This document shows positions 1 to 9,955 of a stretch of DNA of 64,000 nucleotides, one piece after another. This DNA comes from Enterococcus innesii (GTDB lineage Bacteria > Bacillota > Bacilli > Lactobacillales > Enterococcaceae), in assembly GCA_018982785.1 (NCBI GenBank), contig JAHHEN010000001.1:186001-250000 (forward strand), read 5' to 3'. Below the pieces are notes generated by a model that searched no databases, had not been told where the DNA came from, and worked only from the letters and a program-made list of their open reading frames with translations. The first letter of the stretch is position 1. Each line of letters opens with the position of its first letter. A program made the position numbers and the translations under genes.

Positions 1-2372
1 GTAGACGATCATCATAAAGGCGAGTCCAACGAGTAATGCGAAGAAGACACTGTACACTGGATTGTGGACATCAACGCCTAATAAAAACATATTTCCTAGG
101 GTCACGATCAAACTTTGGGCGACTGCCATCGTCAAGAACGTCAGCATTCGTGCCACAAAGGTTTCACGTTGTGTAAAGCGTTTTTTGTCTTTCTTCTCTA
201 AATGATACTCCGTTGTAGCGACACTTGACAACAATAATGCCCCTACCCACAAACACAATGCGGTATAAAATGGCGTGCTAGCTGAACCATTGTTGGCGAT
301 TGGATAGATTTCATTGCTCTTTAATTCCACTGGTTGTTTGAAGAAGTCAGCTTCATCCGTAGCATCAAGTTTCAATAATTTGATGACTTCCCCGAGATCG
401 ACTTCATTTTCGCCTGCTCTGATCGCATCAGCGGCTTTGTGGATGCCAGCTTTGATACTTGGCCAATCGTTATTGATCAAATCGACAGCCGCATCCAAAG
501 CTTTTTCAACTTCTGGCAGTTTTTCATCCACCATCGCCATCGTAGAACTAATTTCTGATTTGATGGTTGGCCAATCGTTTTGCAAGAAGTCTACGGCCAG
601 CCCTAATTTTTCTTCGACAACTGGCAATTCGTTGTTGTAAAGGTCGGCTCCTTTATTGATGGCATTGACGATTTCATCCATATGGCCATTCAGCATCGTA
701 TTGGCATCGTGCAATTCTTGCTTGATAGCAGGCAATTCTTTTTGGTATTTTTCCAAAATCGTCACGGCATTGCTGACCACTGATTTGGTGGAAGACAGCA
801 ACGAGTCAAAATCGATCTCTTGGGCTTTTTTCAAGACATCTTCGGCGGTGGTGATGGTTTTGATTAGTTTGGTTAGAATGTCGTTGATGGTTTTAGTTAT
901 AGATGGTACATTTATTTGTCCCAACAAGCTTTCTATTTCTTCAGCTGCGGTAGTTATATCACTAAGATATCTCTTCACTTCACTGACGTTGCCCTTTTGA
1001 ACAGCTTCTTTAGCGCCTGCTAATTGCTGGGATACATTTGTCAAATGCCCTTTTACATCGTTTAACTGCCCAATCACACCTTGAATTTGGGCATTTTCAG
1101 CTGAGCCTTCAATATTTCCTAAAAATGCAATTAAGGCATCTAGCATACTTTGTTGTTGCTGAATACTTTGCTGCAACCCATCAATCGTTTGTAAAATTGA
1201 TTCTCGATCTTGGTCCAACTGATCCTGATCGATTGAATCATTCAGAGCCTTCGACCATTTAGCAGTTGTAGAAGCCACTTGACTGATCGATTCAATCGTC
1301 ACTTGCACACTGCTAGAGATACTTGGCAGGGCATCTTGCAACTGTTGCGCCCCATCTTTGGTCGCTGTGGCGAAGCTGGCGGCTTGGTCACCTAGTTGTT
1401 CGATCTGTGGTAACGCGGCTTGAACTTGTTCGATGACTTGCAGTCCTTGTTTGGCGGTATCGATGCCGTCCGTCATGGTGCTGGCAATGTCATCAAAATC
1501 ATCATCGATCATCTTCAATTGTTTGCCGGCATTTTGGATCTCTGGGATCTTTTCTTGCAAGGTCAAAATGATGCTGGCTTCTTTCTTCAATGTCGGCAGC
1601 TTATCGTTTAGGCCAATCAGTTTTTCCCCCATGGCATCCACTTGCGGAATGTAATCGGTAAATTCTTCGGCTTTTGCGATCTTTTCTTTGATTTCTGGAA
1701 ACTTATCGTGCAAGGTGACGATCTCTTTCGTATAACCGTCGATCGTAGCCAAATTGTCATCGGTATCTAAGATCATGGATTTGACTTTGTTGATGCTGAC
1801 TAAGTTGGAATCAATGTCATAGCCGATTTCATTGAAGACTTTTATTAACGTAGAGCTGGCAGTCTCAATAAAGTTTTGCGAGATTTCTTCTTGAAGACTG
1901 CTGGCTCCTTTTCGGTGATTTTTGGTGCGATGGCGTTGATTTTTTGGTTGCTGTAATACTCAATGGTCGGTTTTTCAATTGTCCCGCTGGTAAAGCTGAT
2001 CAGATCATCTGAAAAATCAGCTGGCAGATAAATACCGGCGTAATATTTTCCTGATTTGACCCCTTCTACCAAGTCCTCTTTTGAATCCACGAAACGCCAG
2101 CCTAACTGTTTGTTATCATGGAGGGTATCGATGACTTCATCACCGATATCGATATGCTTGCCTTGAAATTCTGCCCCTTTATCCGCACTATACACGGCGA
2201 TTGGCAATTCACTGGTGTTGCCATATGGATCCCAAAGTGCTTTGATATTGAACCACGCATAAAGCGAGGGCAAGATCATTAAGGCAATGATCAAAAATGC
2301 AGAGATTGGATTGCTGAAAATTCGTTTCCAGTCCAGTTTATATAAATAGAAAACATTCTTTAGTTTATTCAT
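1..2372 (-). CDS. YhgE/Pip-family membrane protein, 3' end cut off, frameshifted
   Basis: Large membrane protein of the YhgE/Pip (phage infection protein) family. The start at 2372 follows GGGGGAAG. The N-terminus [19 protein letters not shown] leads into a membrane segment (about residues 18-35) and the family-typical PSLYAWFN stretch. A long extracellular part rich in heptad-like helices follows. Near the window edge a membrane region appears ([20 protein letters not shown]), so the protein continues beyond position 1. One base is missing at about 1907-1912 ([12 protein letters not shown] junction): downstream the reading frame is open to the edge but shifted. Family members are ABC-2-like membrane proteins linked to phage DNA entry or secretion; the substrate is unknown. 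The frameshift is probably a sequencing error, because both halves look conserved. Confidence 0.85.
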
Positions 2373-2460
2373 TTTTTCTTCCCCCACTAGTTCTTCGTCG
2401 AAGGATAATTTACCATGTTTTTCCCCGCCGCCAACGGCTACGATCGACCAAGAAAAGTCC

Positions 2461-2488
2461 TTTTGACAAATGGACGTTTTTGTCAAAA
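2461..2488. promoter_or_regulatory. Inverted repeat upstream of yhgE-like gene, candidate operator
   Basis: Perfect inverted repeat TTTTGACAAA, 8-nt spacer, TTTGTCAAAA, about 90 bp upstream of the yhgE-like start. Both arms contain TTGACA, so one arm may also be a -35 element. Size and symmetry fit a TetR-type operator, and yhgE-like genes often sit beside a TetR regulator, but no TetR gene is in view. Confidence 0.45.
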
Positions 2489-2610
2489 TGAAACCCCTTT
2501 ACTTTTTGTTTTTTTTCGCTTATTGTTAAACTTTCTTTAACTTTACCATGATGGCGAAAAACAAACCACTCATATCCTTTGAACTGTTTTTTTACCGGTC
2601 TTTTCTTCAC

Positions 2611-2652
2611 AAAAAAACTTCCTTTTTCTGCAACGAAAAAGGAAGCTTTTTT
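2611..2652. terminator. Bidirectional rho-independent terminator
   Basis: Stem CTTCCTTTTTC / GAAAAAGGAAG with loop TGCAAC, flanked by A- and T-runs on both sides. It lies just after the stop of the HAD phosphatase gene and would end the proC-HAD transcript. Confidence 0.85.
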
Positions 2653-2657
2653 AGGTG

Positions 2658-3332
2658 TTATTTCAGTTGATCCTTTGCCAATAAATCATACACATACTTC
2701 AATGAGGTGGCTTCGCCATATAACTGAAGTCCAGCCTTCTCTTCTGGGGAGTAGACTTGATCAAAGCTTTGATCGGGAATCAGCACAACATCGATCTCCG
2801 CACGTGTCGCAGCTGTTGCTCCCACAAGAGAATCTTCCATGACTAATGCTTTTTCTGCTGCGACTTGCGCTTTTTCTAAAGTCAGCAAGTAAGGTGCTGG
2901 ATCAGGTTTATGGGCGGAGACATCATCGCCAAAGGTCTGATAGTCAAAGGCCTGCAACAAATCGAAATGCGCCAACAATTCAGAGGCTCTTTTTTTCATC
3001 GTCGAGGTGGCTAGTGCCGTTTGGAAGCCTTTCTCCCGAGCCAATGCGATGGTTTCTTTCGCATAGGGTTTGGTTTTGAAGGTGCCATCAGTTATTTGCT
3101 GGGCAATATAGACTTCCCGTTCTGCTCGTAATTCCTGCACCCGCTGCTGACCACCTACGAGGTCGGCTAATTTACTGGCCGTCTGTTGCCAACTTTGACC
3201 ACGCCAACCAAAAATATCAGCGGCTGTAATCGGAAGCTGATACTTTTTAAATAGCGCCAACCACCCATCAAAATAGACTCTTTCAGTATCGACTAACAAT
3301 CCATCAAAATCAAAAATCAAAAGTTCTTTCAT
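2658..3332 (-). CDS. HAD-superfamily phosphatase / beta-phosphoglucomutase-like hydrolase
   Basis: 224-residue cytoplasmic HAD hydrolase of subfamily I (cap type C1). Motif I is DFDGLLVDTE (about residues 8-17) with the nucleophile Asp and acid/base Asp. Motif II is the Thr-Ser of ATSTMKK, motif III the Lys of HKPDPAPY, and motif IV EDS. A helical cap is inserted after motif I. Members dephosphorylate sugar phosphates or act as beta-phosphoglucomutases; the substrate cannot be read from sequence. The start follows AAGGAG. It lies 46 bp after proC on the same strand, so the two may be cotranscribed, and it ends at a strong terminator. Confidence 0.85.
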   Translation of the reverse strand: MKELLIFDFDGLLVDTERVYFDGWLALFKKYQLPITAADIFGWRGQSWQQTASKLADLVGGQQRVQELRAEREVYIAQQITDGTFKTKPYAKETIALAREKGFQTALATSTMKKRASELLAHFDLLQAFDYQTFGDDVSAHKPDPAPYLLTLEKAQVAAEKALVMEDSLVGATAATRAEIDVVLIPDQSFDQVYSPEEKAGLQLYGEATSLKYVYDLLAKDQLK

Positions 3333-3378
3333 AAACGCTCCTTCGTTTTGCTAAGATTTTTTCCTCACTCACTGGGGA

Positions 3379-4179
3379 TCAAGACATTTCCCGACTTTTG
3401 TCAGCAGCTGCTTGCACTGCTTTGATGACAGCCGCACGAAAGCCATTTTCCTCTAAAGTTTTGACTGCTTGGATCGTTGTGCCACCTGGCGAGCTGACAC
3501 GATCCTTTAAGACACCTGGGTGTTCCTTCGTCTCTAGTACCATCTTCGCTGCGCCTAATACCGCTTGAGCAGCAAATTCATACGCCATCGGTCGCGGCAT
3601 TCCTTCTGCCACTGCTCCATCTGCCAAAGATTCAATGAACAAATACGTGTAGGCTGGTGAAGAACCACTGACACCAATGACTGCATCGATCATGCTTTCT
3701 GGTATTTGCTCGGCTTTCCCAAGGCTTTCAAAAAGCTGTTTGACTTCGTTGGCTTCGGTTTCCGTTACTTGGCCGTTGGGGCTGATAGAAGACATGCCTT
3801 CGCCAACAAGTGCGGGGGTATTTGGCATGACCCGCACGATTTTGTGCGCACCGATGATTTCTTCCATTTGCGCGATCGTCACACCCGCGGCAATGGATAC
3901 TAGTAAATGTTCCTCAGTCAATCCTGCTTTTAAATCAGCAAGCAAGCGGGGAAAGACAAAAGGTTTGACTGCTAAGACGAGGATCTCCCCTTTTTCGGTG
4001 ACATCTGCTAGATTAGTTGTCCCAGTGATCCCGGTTTCTTTTTCTAATTGTGCCAAAGTCGGCTCGTAGCGATGGTTATAAACCAAGATCTCTGCTGGTT
4101 CATACAGCTTTGCTGCAATCAAGCCATTAATGATAGCTTTTGCCATGTTACCGGCTCCTAAAAAGGCGATTTTTCTCAT
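3379..4179 (-). CDS. proC: Pyrroline-5-carboxylate reductase
   Basis: Catalyses the last step of proline synthesis, NAD(P)H-dependent reduction of 1-pyrroline-5-carboxylate to L-proline, in the cytoplasm. The N-terminus holds the Rossmann motif GAGNMAKAI. The C-terminal dimerisation and active-site part contains the ProC signature DRVSSPGGTTIQAV. Length is 266 residues, normal for the family. ATG at 4179 is preferred over the in-frame GTG at 4188, because GGAG lies 10 nt before the ATG but only 1 nt before the GTG. It is the first gene of a probable proC-HAD unit. No proA or proB is nearby. Confidence 0.95.
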   Translation of the reverse strand: MRKIAFLGAGNMAKAIINGLIAAKLYEPAEILVYNHRYEPTLAQLEKETGITGTTNLADVTEKGEILVLAVKPFVFPRLLADLKAGLTEEHLLVSIAAGVTIAQMEEIIGAHKIVRVMPNTPALVGEGMSSISPNGQVTETEANEVKQLFESLGKAEQIPESMIDAVIGVSGSSPAYTYLFIESLADGAVAEGMPRPMAYEFAAQAVLGAAKMVLETKEHPGVLKDRVSSPGGTTIQAVKTLEENGFRAAVIKAVQAAADKSREMS

Positions 4180-4220
4180 GTATTTCACGCTCCACTTCTG
4201 ATTTTGGTACCACTTTTTGC

Positions 4221-4247
4221 TAAAAAAGCCTAATCAATGACTAGGCT
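4221..4247 (-). terminator. Terminator overlapping the gntR stop codon
   Basis: Stem AAGCCTAG / (C)TAGGCTT followed by TTTTTT on the minus strand. The TAG stop of the GntR gene is part of the stem. Confidence 0.8.
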
Positions 4248-4942
4248 TCAAACTCGATCATATACGGATGCAAGGCGGTGTTATAGATCCCTTCTGTATA
4301 TTCTACCACTTCTCCTTGTAGATCATACGAATAACGGGTTCGTTTCAAGGCAGCGACTTCCGGTGTGATCATAAACTTCTGCTGCTCTTCAGTCAACGTC
4401 GTCGCCACAAACGCATCTTGAAAGCGATCGATGATCATTCGATGTTCATCCAATAGGCGATACAATGATTTTTCTTCAAAGACCTCGATGGAGGTTCCCT
4501 TTAGTTGCTTTGGCAAATGGTACTCATAGTAAATAAAGGGTTGGTGGTCAAAATAGTACATGCGACGTAAACGCATGACTTCTTTGCCCATCAAAGAATA
4601 CGCAGGGTGTTCAGGCGCAAGTTCGACTAATTCATAGCTGAGGTTTTTCTTTGTGTATTCCTTGCCGGTCTTTTCAAGCAATTGGCTAAACGTCGTGCCT
4701 TTTGACAGCTTGTTGTAGGGGCGATTGCTTAAAACCGTCGTCCCACGTCCGCTGCGTTTTTCCACATACTCATCTGCCGCTAACAATTCGATGGCTTTGC
4801 GGACAGTGATCTTGCTGACATTGAAGGTAGCTTCCAATTCTGTTTCCGTCGGTAAAAACGAACCAATCGGGTAGCGACCCGACATGATGTCTTCTTTGAG
4901 CTTATCGGCAACATCACGGTAAAGAATGTGTTTGCGTTTCAT
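4241..4942 (-). CDS. GntR-family regulator with UTRA domain (HutC subfamily)
   Basis: 233-residue transcription factor. Residues about 1-70 form the GntR winged helix (YRDVADKLKEDI, LPTETELEATFNVSKITVRKAIELL, a VEKRSGRGTTV wing). The rest is a UTRA ligand-binding domain (YYFDHQPFIYYEYHLP, YSYDLQGEVVEYTEGIY), which usually binds sugar phosphates or small metabolites. It follows ftsK by 43 bp with its own AAAGGCGAG site, the same order as spoIIIE-ymfC in Bacillus. The ligand and target genes are not evident from the context. Confidence 0.9.
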   Translation of the reverse strand: MKRKHILYRDVADKLKEDIMSGRYPIGSFLPTETELEATFNVSKITVRKAIELLAADEYVEKRSGRGTTVLSNRPYNKLSKGTTFSQLLEKTGKEYTKKNLSYELVELAPEHPAYSLMGKEVMRLRRMYYFDHQPFIYYEYHLPKQLKGTSIEVFEEKSLYRLLDEHRMIIDRFQDAFVATTLTEEQQKFMITPEVAALKRTRYSYDLQGEVVEYTEGIYNTALHPYMIEFEA

Positions 4943-4985
4943 TGCTATCTCGCCTTTCTCTCATTGGATTGGTCTGGTGTTCTCC

Positions 4986-7423
4986 TTATTCATCAAAGGT
5001 AGGAATGTCTTCTGGTTGCGGCTCGATCAGACTTTCCGGGGCTTGCTGCCTTCAGAAGGTCCCACGACACCTTGATCTTCTAATTCATCCACTAACCGAG
5101 CCGCTCGGTTATAGCCGATGCGAAAACGTCGCTGCAAGAGAGAAACGCTGGCGGTCTGCATTTCCACCACAAGGGCTTTGGCGTCTTCGAACAGCTCATC
5201 TTGCGGTTGTCCGTTGCTGCCGGCACTCGTTTCTTCCTCAGTGACCATCATTTTTTCTTCATAATTGGCTTCTTGCTGATCTGTCACGAATTCAACCACT
5301 CGTTCGACTTCTTGGTCGGAAATAAAGGCCCCTTGGACCCGAATCGGTTTGTTCTCACCCATCGGCAGATACAGCATGTCGCCGCGTCCCAGCAGTTTTT
5401 CGGCTCCGTTCCCATCAATGATGGTCCGAGAATCGACACCGCTGGAAACAGCAAAGGCCATCCGTGATGGAACATTGGCTTTGATGATCCCTGTAATGAC
5501 ATCCACACTTGGTCGTTGCGTTGCCAGGATCATATGGATACCCGCTGCCCGCGCCATTTGCGCCAAACGAATGATGGCATCTTCGACTTCGTTGCTAGCA
5601 ACCATCATCAAGTCAGCTAACTCATCGACGATCACCACAATGAATGGCAAGATCGGACGATTTTCGCCATCTTCTAAATTCTTATTGATTACTAAATCAT
5701 TGTAGCCAGTAATATTTCGTACCCCAGTTGCCGCAAATTTTTCGTAGCGTTCTTCCATTTCTTTGACCACTTTTTGCAACGCTTGCGCCGCTTTACGGGG
5801 ATTGGTCACAACGGGTGTCAAGAGATGGGGAATCCCATTGTAAACATTTAATTCAACCATTTTCGGGTCGATCATCATCAATTTGACTTCATGGGGTTTT
5901 GCCCGCATCAAAATACTGGTGATGATGCCGTTGATGGCTACGGACTTCCCGCTCCCAGTCGATCCGGCAATCAAGAGATGGGGCATTTTCGTTAAGTCTG
6001 CCGTTTGGACACGACCAGAAATGTCGCGTCCTAAAGGTACTTCTAATAGTTTATCTGGATGATCTGGTTGGGCTTCGATCACTTCTCGGAATGAAACCAT
6101 GCTGACTGCGCTGTTTGGAACTTCGATCCCAATCAATGATTTTCCTGGGATCGGCGCTTCCATCCGGACATCTTTGGCGGCCAAGGCTAAGGCGATATCA
6201 TCGGTCAACCCGACGATTTTGCTGACTTTGACCCCTACTGCTGGTTGAACTTCGAATTTGGTTACTGCTGGTCCTAAGCTGGCTTTGACGACTTTTGCGT
6301 CAACACCGAAGCTTTGGAAGGTAGTTTCTAACACACCGATATTTTGTTCGATCTTTTTGTACTCGCTGCTTTGATCCGTTGAAGGGATCGAATCGAGTAA
6401 TTGCGCTGAAGGCAATTCATAATCACGATTTTCAGCTTCTTCCGAAATCTCAAATTCCAATACTTCACCATCGTCATCGAGGATCTCCCCGTCTTCATTG
6501 ACCTTTTTGCTTGGTCCCGGTTTGTTTCCCGCTGGATGTGGTGCTTGAGCGGCCTCTGGTCCCGCCGCTTTCGGCAATTCTTGGAAGTGGTCGATGGGTA
6601 CAAAGCTCAGCTGCTCTGGTTCAAAATCAGCTGGCGATTGCATCTGCTGTTCTTTTGCTGATTTTTCGTCTTCTGTCATTGGTCGGACTTGATTCTTTTC
6701 TTTGATCTCCGCCATGACTGCTGCTCGCTCGGCTTCTTTTTTGGCTTCTTTCGCCGCTTGTTTCTCTGCTGCTCGTTCCGCTTTGCGGGCTTCTCGTTCG
6801 GCTTGCTTTTCTGGAGAGCCTTCTAACAACCGCTGCAGCTTGTCACCAGCTATTTGCAGGTGCTCCACTAACTCGTGGCTGCTCATTTGGCTGAACAAGA
6901 ACGCCCCGATCAGCATGAGTAAAACAGCGATGATGTAGCTGCCGATCTGGGAAACAAGAAAATAGGTCGCCCCATAAAGCATGGCGCCAATCATTCCGCC
7001 CCCGACATTTTGGGTCACTTGGCTGCGCCGAATATCGCCTAACAGCGTCATCCACGTCGTTTGGAAGATATTGGCTTGTTCTCCCACAACATTACTAAAG
7101 ATTTGCGCATGAAGGATGATCAGTAAACCAAAATACACCAATACACAGCCAATCACTCGCCGAATACTCTTAAATCGAGCATCGGTCGTTTTGATCGCTA
7201 ACCAGACACCATAAGCGGCTAGGGCAACACTCAAAAATTGGTACGTGTTTCCGCCAACGATCCGAAACCCGTTGGCAATCAAGGTTCCTAAAAAACCTAA
7301 ATGGAAAAAGCCAAATATCGAAAACAAGACAAAGAGCAGGCCGACGCCGACCAGCATTAATTTCTCTTGCTGTTTTTGTTGTTTTTTTGTTTTGCGTTTC
7401 TTTGCGCGTTTTTTTTGCGCCAT
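4986..7423 (-). CDS. ftsK: DNA translocase FtsK/SpoIIIE, frameshift near the C-terminus
   Basis: Membrane-anchored hexameric DNA pump that clears chromosome from the division septum. The N-terminus is basic, followed by about four membrane segments (to about residue 190), a charged Ala/Lys/Glu linker and the RecA-like motor. Walker A is AGSTGSGKSVAI and Walker B is IVVIVDELADLMM. The C-terminal gamma winged helix (LLQRRFRIGYNRAARLVDELE) reads KOPS-type sites in relatives. ATG 7423 follows AGAGGG; an upstream ATG at 7441 lacks a spaced site. As given, the frame stops at 5027 after SKPRKV. Restoring one base there gives the expected tail VLIEPQPEDIPTFDE and a stop at 4986, so I extend the gene to that point. 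Confidence 0.93.
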
Positions 7424-7449
7424 TTCTATCCCTCTTTTCATCTTTCCCT

Positions 7450-7455
7450 ATTATA
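7450..7455 (-). promoter_or_regulatory. Probable -10 box of ftsK
   Basis: TATAAT on the minus strand, 27 bp before the ftsK start. The -35 is weak (TTTTGT, 17-bp spacing). Confidence 0.5.
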
Positions 7456-7520
7456 ACGAAAAAAGAAGGCGAACAAAAGTTTTCCTGTGAGAAATTTTGG
7501 TTAGGTGTTGGAATTTAAGG

Positions 7521-7565
7521 AAAAAGAGGATGTCTGCCAGATAGAGCAGTGATCATCCTCTTTTT
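7521..7565 (-). terminator. Terminator embracing the PIN-gene stop
   Basis: Arms AAAAAGAGGATG and CATCCTCTTTTT are perfect complements around a 21-nt loop. The last codons (Lys-Arg-Gly-stop) of the PIN gene form the upstream arm. Confidence 0.8.
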
Positions 7566-7990
7566 AGCTGGTCAACAAATTCAGCGACTGTATAGACAAT
7601 CAGTCCCGATGATTCAAAATCAGCTGTATTGGTCGTTACTAGACTGTCGATTTGATTTCGCTTCGCACAAGCTGCTAAAACAGCATCCTCAAAATCTGCC
7701 ATTGTTGAATCAAGCGCCTGAAGGCAATCTGCTTCCGTGACTGTTAAGACGGTATGCACTTGGATCAGTTTTTGGACTTCCCTCCGAGCATCGACTCCTG
7801 CTGCTCCATCGAGAATATAGAAAAGATCCGTTAAGGTACTTGCCGTAATCACGCCCTCGCAAAGTCCATAGATGGAACTGTTGTATATCAGTTTGATGGC
7901 TTCTTGATGGCTTTTAGACCCTCTTCCTAATAAATAGTCAAGGATCACATTGGTGTCAATCACGACTCGTTTGGCTTTGTATTTGGTCAT
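7553..7990 (-). CDS. PIN-domain toxin (VapC-like RNase)
   Basis: 145-residue PIN protein, probably the toxin of a two-gene module. The first acidic site is Asp12 in VVIDTNVILDYLL. A central acidic residue lies in STLTDLFYI, a third in MADFEDAVLAA and a fourth in TTNTADF. Together these can form the metal site of a PIN ribonuclease. It starts 7 bp after the stop of the upstream AbrB-like gene, the usual antitoxin-toxin order. In VapBC systems the toxin cuts tRNA or other RNA and the antitoxin binds both toxin and operator. The RNA target is unknown here. Confidence 0.85.
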   Translation of the reverse strand: MTKYKAKRVVIDTNVILDYLLGRGSKSHQEAIKLIYNSSIYGLCEGVITASTLTDLFYILDGAAGVDARREVQKLIQVHTVLTVTEADCLQALDSTMADFEDAVLAACAKRNQIDSLVTTNTADFESSGLIVYTVAEFVDQLKRG

Positions 7991-7997
7991 ATTCCTT

Positions 7998-8315
7998 TTA
8001 TTCTCCCAGATATTTTTTCCTACGCCGTTCGTTTCTTACTTTTTTGATGTCCACAACGTCAGGTGTTTCAAATGAATCTGCTAAAATGCCTTGCAAAGAA
8101 TCGACTAAACGCAGTTTCTCCTCTGGGGACAACTCCCCTGCTGGTTGCTTTTCTGTAATAACTAACTGTTTTTTGCCATTGACTTCTTCTGCCAGTTCCA
8201 TTTCTAGTTCAGAACCTACCTGGAGATCCAATTTTCGAATCATTGTCTTAGACAAGCGTACCCCTTGTCCGTTGCCCCACTTAATCAAATGAGCGGTCTC
8301 TTTATAATGTTCCAT
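7998..8315 (-). CDS. AbrB/MazE-like antitoxin
   Basis: 105 residues. The N-terminal half is a SpoVT-AbrB/MazE swapped-hairpin DNA-binding fold (LIKWGNGQGVRLSKTMIRKLDLQVGSE). The C-terminal half is charged and probably wraps the PIN partner (PEEKLRLVDSLQGI, then a basic NERRRKKYLGE end). The ribosome binding site is AAAGGGG. It is the first gene of a bicistronic module with the PIN toxin. Autoregulation through the AT-rich palindromes just upstream is likely but inferred. Pairing of a MazE-type fold with a PIN toxin is a common hybrid arrangement. Confidence 0.82.
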   Translation of the reverse strand: MEHYKETAHLIKWGNGQGVRLSKTMIRKLDLQVGSELEMELAEEVNGKKQLVITEKQPAGELSPEEKLRLVDSLQGILADSFETPDVVDIKKVRNERRRKKYLGE

Positions 8316-8356
8316 TCAGCTCACCCCTTTTTATCGGATTTTCCTTACTACCTATC

Positions 8357-8398
8357 ATTATAACATGAGCACGCATATGTATACACAAGTATATACTT
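8357..8398 (-). promoter_or_regulatory. Promoter and palindromes of the toxin-antitoxin module
   Basis: Extended -10 TGTTATAAT on the minus strand (hexamer 8357-8362). Upstream lie GTATAC (8379-8384) and a perfect 12-bp palindrome AAGTATATACTT (8387-8398), at the position of the -35 region. They are good candidates for antitoxin binding and autorepression. Confidence 0.6.
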
Positions 8399-8442
8399 CA
8401 ATCGTTCCTTCTTTACTTAGATACGCAAAAGAAATGAATGTA

Positions 8443-8475
8443 TAAAAAAGCACCAGCTGCTAAGCAGCCAGTGCC
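8443..8475 (-). terminator. Terminator of the amino-acid ABC operon
   Basis: Near-perfect stem GCACTGGCTGC / GCAGCTGGTGC with loop TTA, followed by TTTTTT on the minus strand, just downstream of the solute-binding protein gene. Confidence 0.85.
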
Positions 8476-8490
8476 TCTTGTTGACTTGTT

Positions 8491-9298
8491 TTAGTTTGGT
8501 GTGACGTCTTCGCCAAACCACTTTTCAGAGATTTCAGCAAAGGTACCATTGTCTTGCAATTCTTTCAAACCATCATTGATTTTATCTGCCATGGCTTGAT
8601 CGTCTTTCCGCACACCTACAGCAAAATCTTCTGCTTCAAAAGGACTTTCGATTTCGTTGAAGTCATCGGTTTTGCCTGTTTGAGTCAAATAATATTCTGC
8701 GTAGACGCGGTCGATCAAAAGACCGTCGATCCGACCGTTTTCTAGATCGATAAAGGCTTCATTAAAGCTGGCATACAAGGTTGCGTCATTGCCGTCTACG
8801 AGATCCTTCAAAACTTCCGGTTGGTTATTGAAGGTCTCATAACCAGAAGAACCTTCTTGGGCACCTAAGACTTTGCCCTCCATATCATCAAAGCTAGTAA
8901 TGCCGCTGGCTTTTGCTGTGACCAAGACTTGTTTGTTTTCCATATAAGTATCTGTAAACAATACTTTTTCTTCACGAGCTGCAGTTTTGGTATACCCGTT
9001 CCAGATCATATCGATGGTGCCATTGCTTAGTTCGGTTTCTTTCATGGACCAATCGATTGGTTGAAATTTGACTTTGGTTCCTGTTAGATCCAAAATCGCT
9101 GTGGCTAAATCCACATCAAACCCAACGATGTTGCCTTGGTCGTCTTTAAAGCCCATCGGTACGAAGGTATCGTCTAGGCCGACGATCACTTCTTCTTTGT
9201 CAGCGGCACTTGTTGTGGTGTCATTGCTGCTGCTGCACGCACGCCCCTAATAAAAATACACTTGCTGCTGCGATTCCCGTCAATAGTAATTTTTTCAT
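8491..9298 (-). CDS. Amino-acid ABC transporter solute-binding lipoprotein, frameshift in signal peptide
   Basis: Family 3 (polar amino acid) solute-binding protein tethered to the membrane by a lipid. From ATG 9298 (site GGGGGAG) the signal MKKLLLTGIAAASVFLLGAC is a clear lipoprotein signal with the LGAC lipobox. The frame then breaks at 9234-9244, where GTGC is doubled (GCGTGCGTGC); removing one copy gives CSSSNDTTTSAADKEEVIVGLDDTF and restores the whole domain. The mature part has the family pattern (GFDVDLATAI, DMIWNGYTKTAAREEKVLFTDTYM). It is the third gene of the T-box-controlled operon, after permease and ATPase. Histidine is the likely ligand, judged from the T-box only. Confidence 0.88.
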
Positions 9299-9311
9299 TT
9301 TGTTCTCCCCC

Positions 9312-9943
9312 TTATTCTCCTGCTACTTTTAATAATTGATCGCCGATATTTTCGGCAAAAACCAAATCATGGGTCACCACGATCTGGGTCACTCCTTCTT
9401 TTTTCAGATCCAAGATCAGCTGTTCGACTTGCTGTCTCAAGCCTGGATCTAAGGCGCTGGTAGGCTCGTCATAGGCCAACACTTTGGGATTCATCGCCAT
9501 CGCTCGTGCGATAGCCACCCGTTGCCGCTGCCCCCGGACAATTGGAAGGGGTATTGGGCTAGTAGGTCACTTAACCCTAGTTTTTCTGCCAACTGTTCGG
9601 CTTTTGCTGTATACGCGGCCTTGTCTTGTTTTAGCACCATTTTTGGTGCCAAAGTGATGTTTTCAAAAACCGATAAGTGGGGAAACAATTGGAAGTCTTG
9701 GAAGACGACACCGACGACTTGTTCTTGTTCCTTTGTGTCGGTGGGATCAAAGGCTTTGCCATCCAGTAAAAAGCTTCCAGAATCGATCGTTTCTAACCCT
9801 GCTAGTGTCCGAAGCAAGGTGGTTTTCCCGCCACCGGAAGGACCGACCACCGCTAAGATACTGCCGTCTTCGATCGTCAAGTCTAGCTGATCGATGACTT
9901 TTTTAGCGCCAAATGATTTTGATACTTGTTTTAGTTCTAACAT
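9312..9943 (-). CDS. Amino-acid ABC transporter ATPase, frameshifted
   Basis: Cytoplasmic ATPase of a polar amino-acid uptake system (GlnQ/HisP type). Walker A is GPSGGGKTTL (about residues 34-43), the Q-loop is in VFQDFQLFPHLSV, Walker B is VLAYDEPTSALDP, and the H-loop is VVTHDL. The signature [14 protein letters not shown] is split: the C5 run (G5 on the coding strand) at 9531-9535 has lost one base, so the frame breaks inside LSGG. With the base restored the protein is 210 residues, slightly short for the family (about 240). It lies between permease and binding protein in one operon. Confidence 0.9.
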
Positions 9944-9955
9944 ACGTGGTTCCTC

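Noticed and set aside
1-2372. Plus-strand frames antisense to the yhgE-like gene
   Set aside because: Low-complexity Ser/Leu-rich shadows of a coiled-coil-rich coding strand.
2410-2610. 66-residue minus-strand frame upstream of yhgE-like gene
   Set aside because: No ribosome binding site, odd basic composition, and it spans the inverted repeat that looks regulatory.
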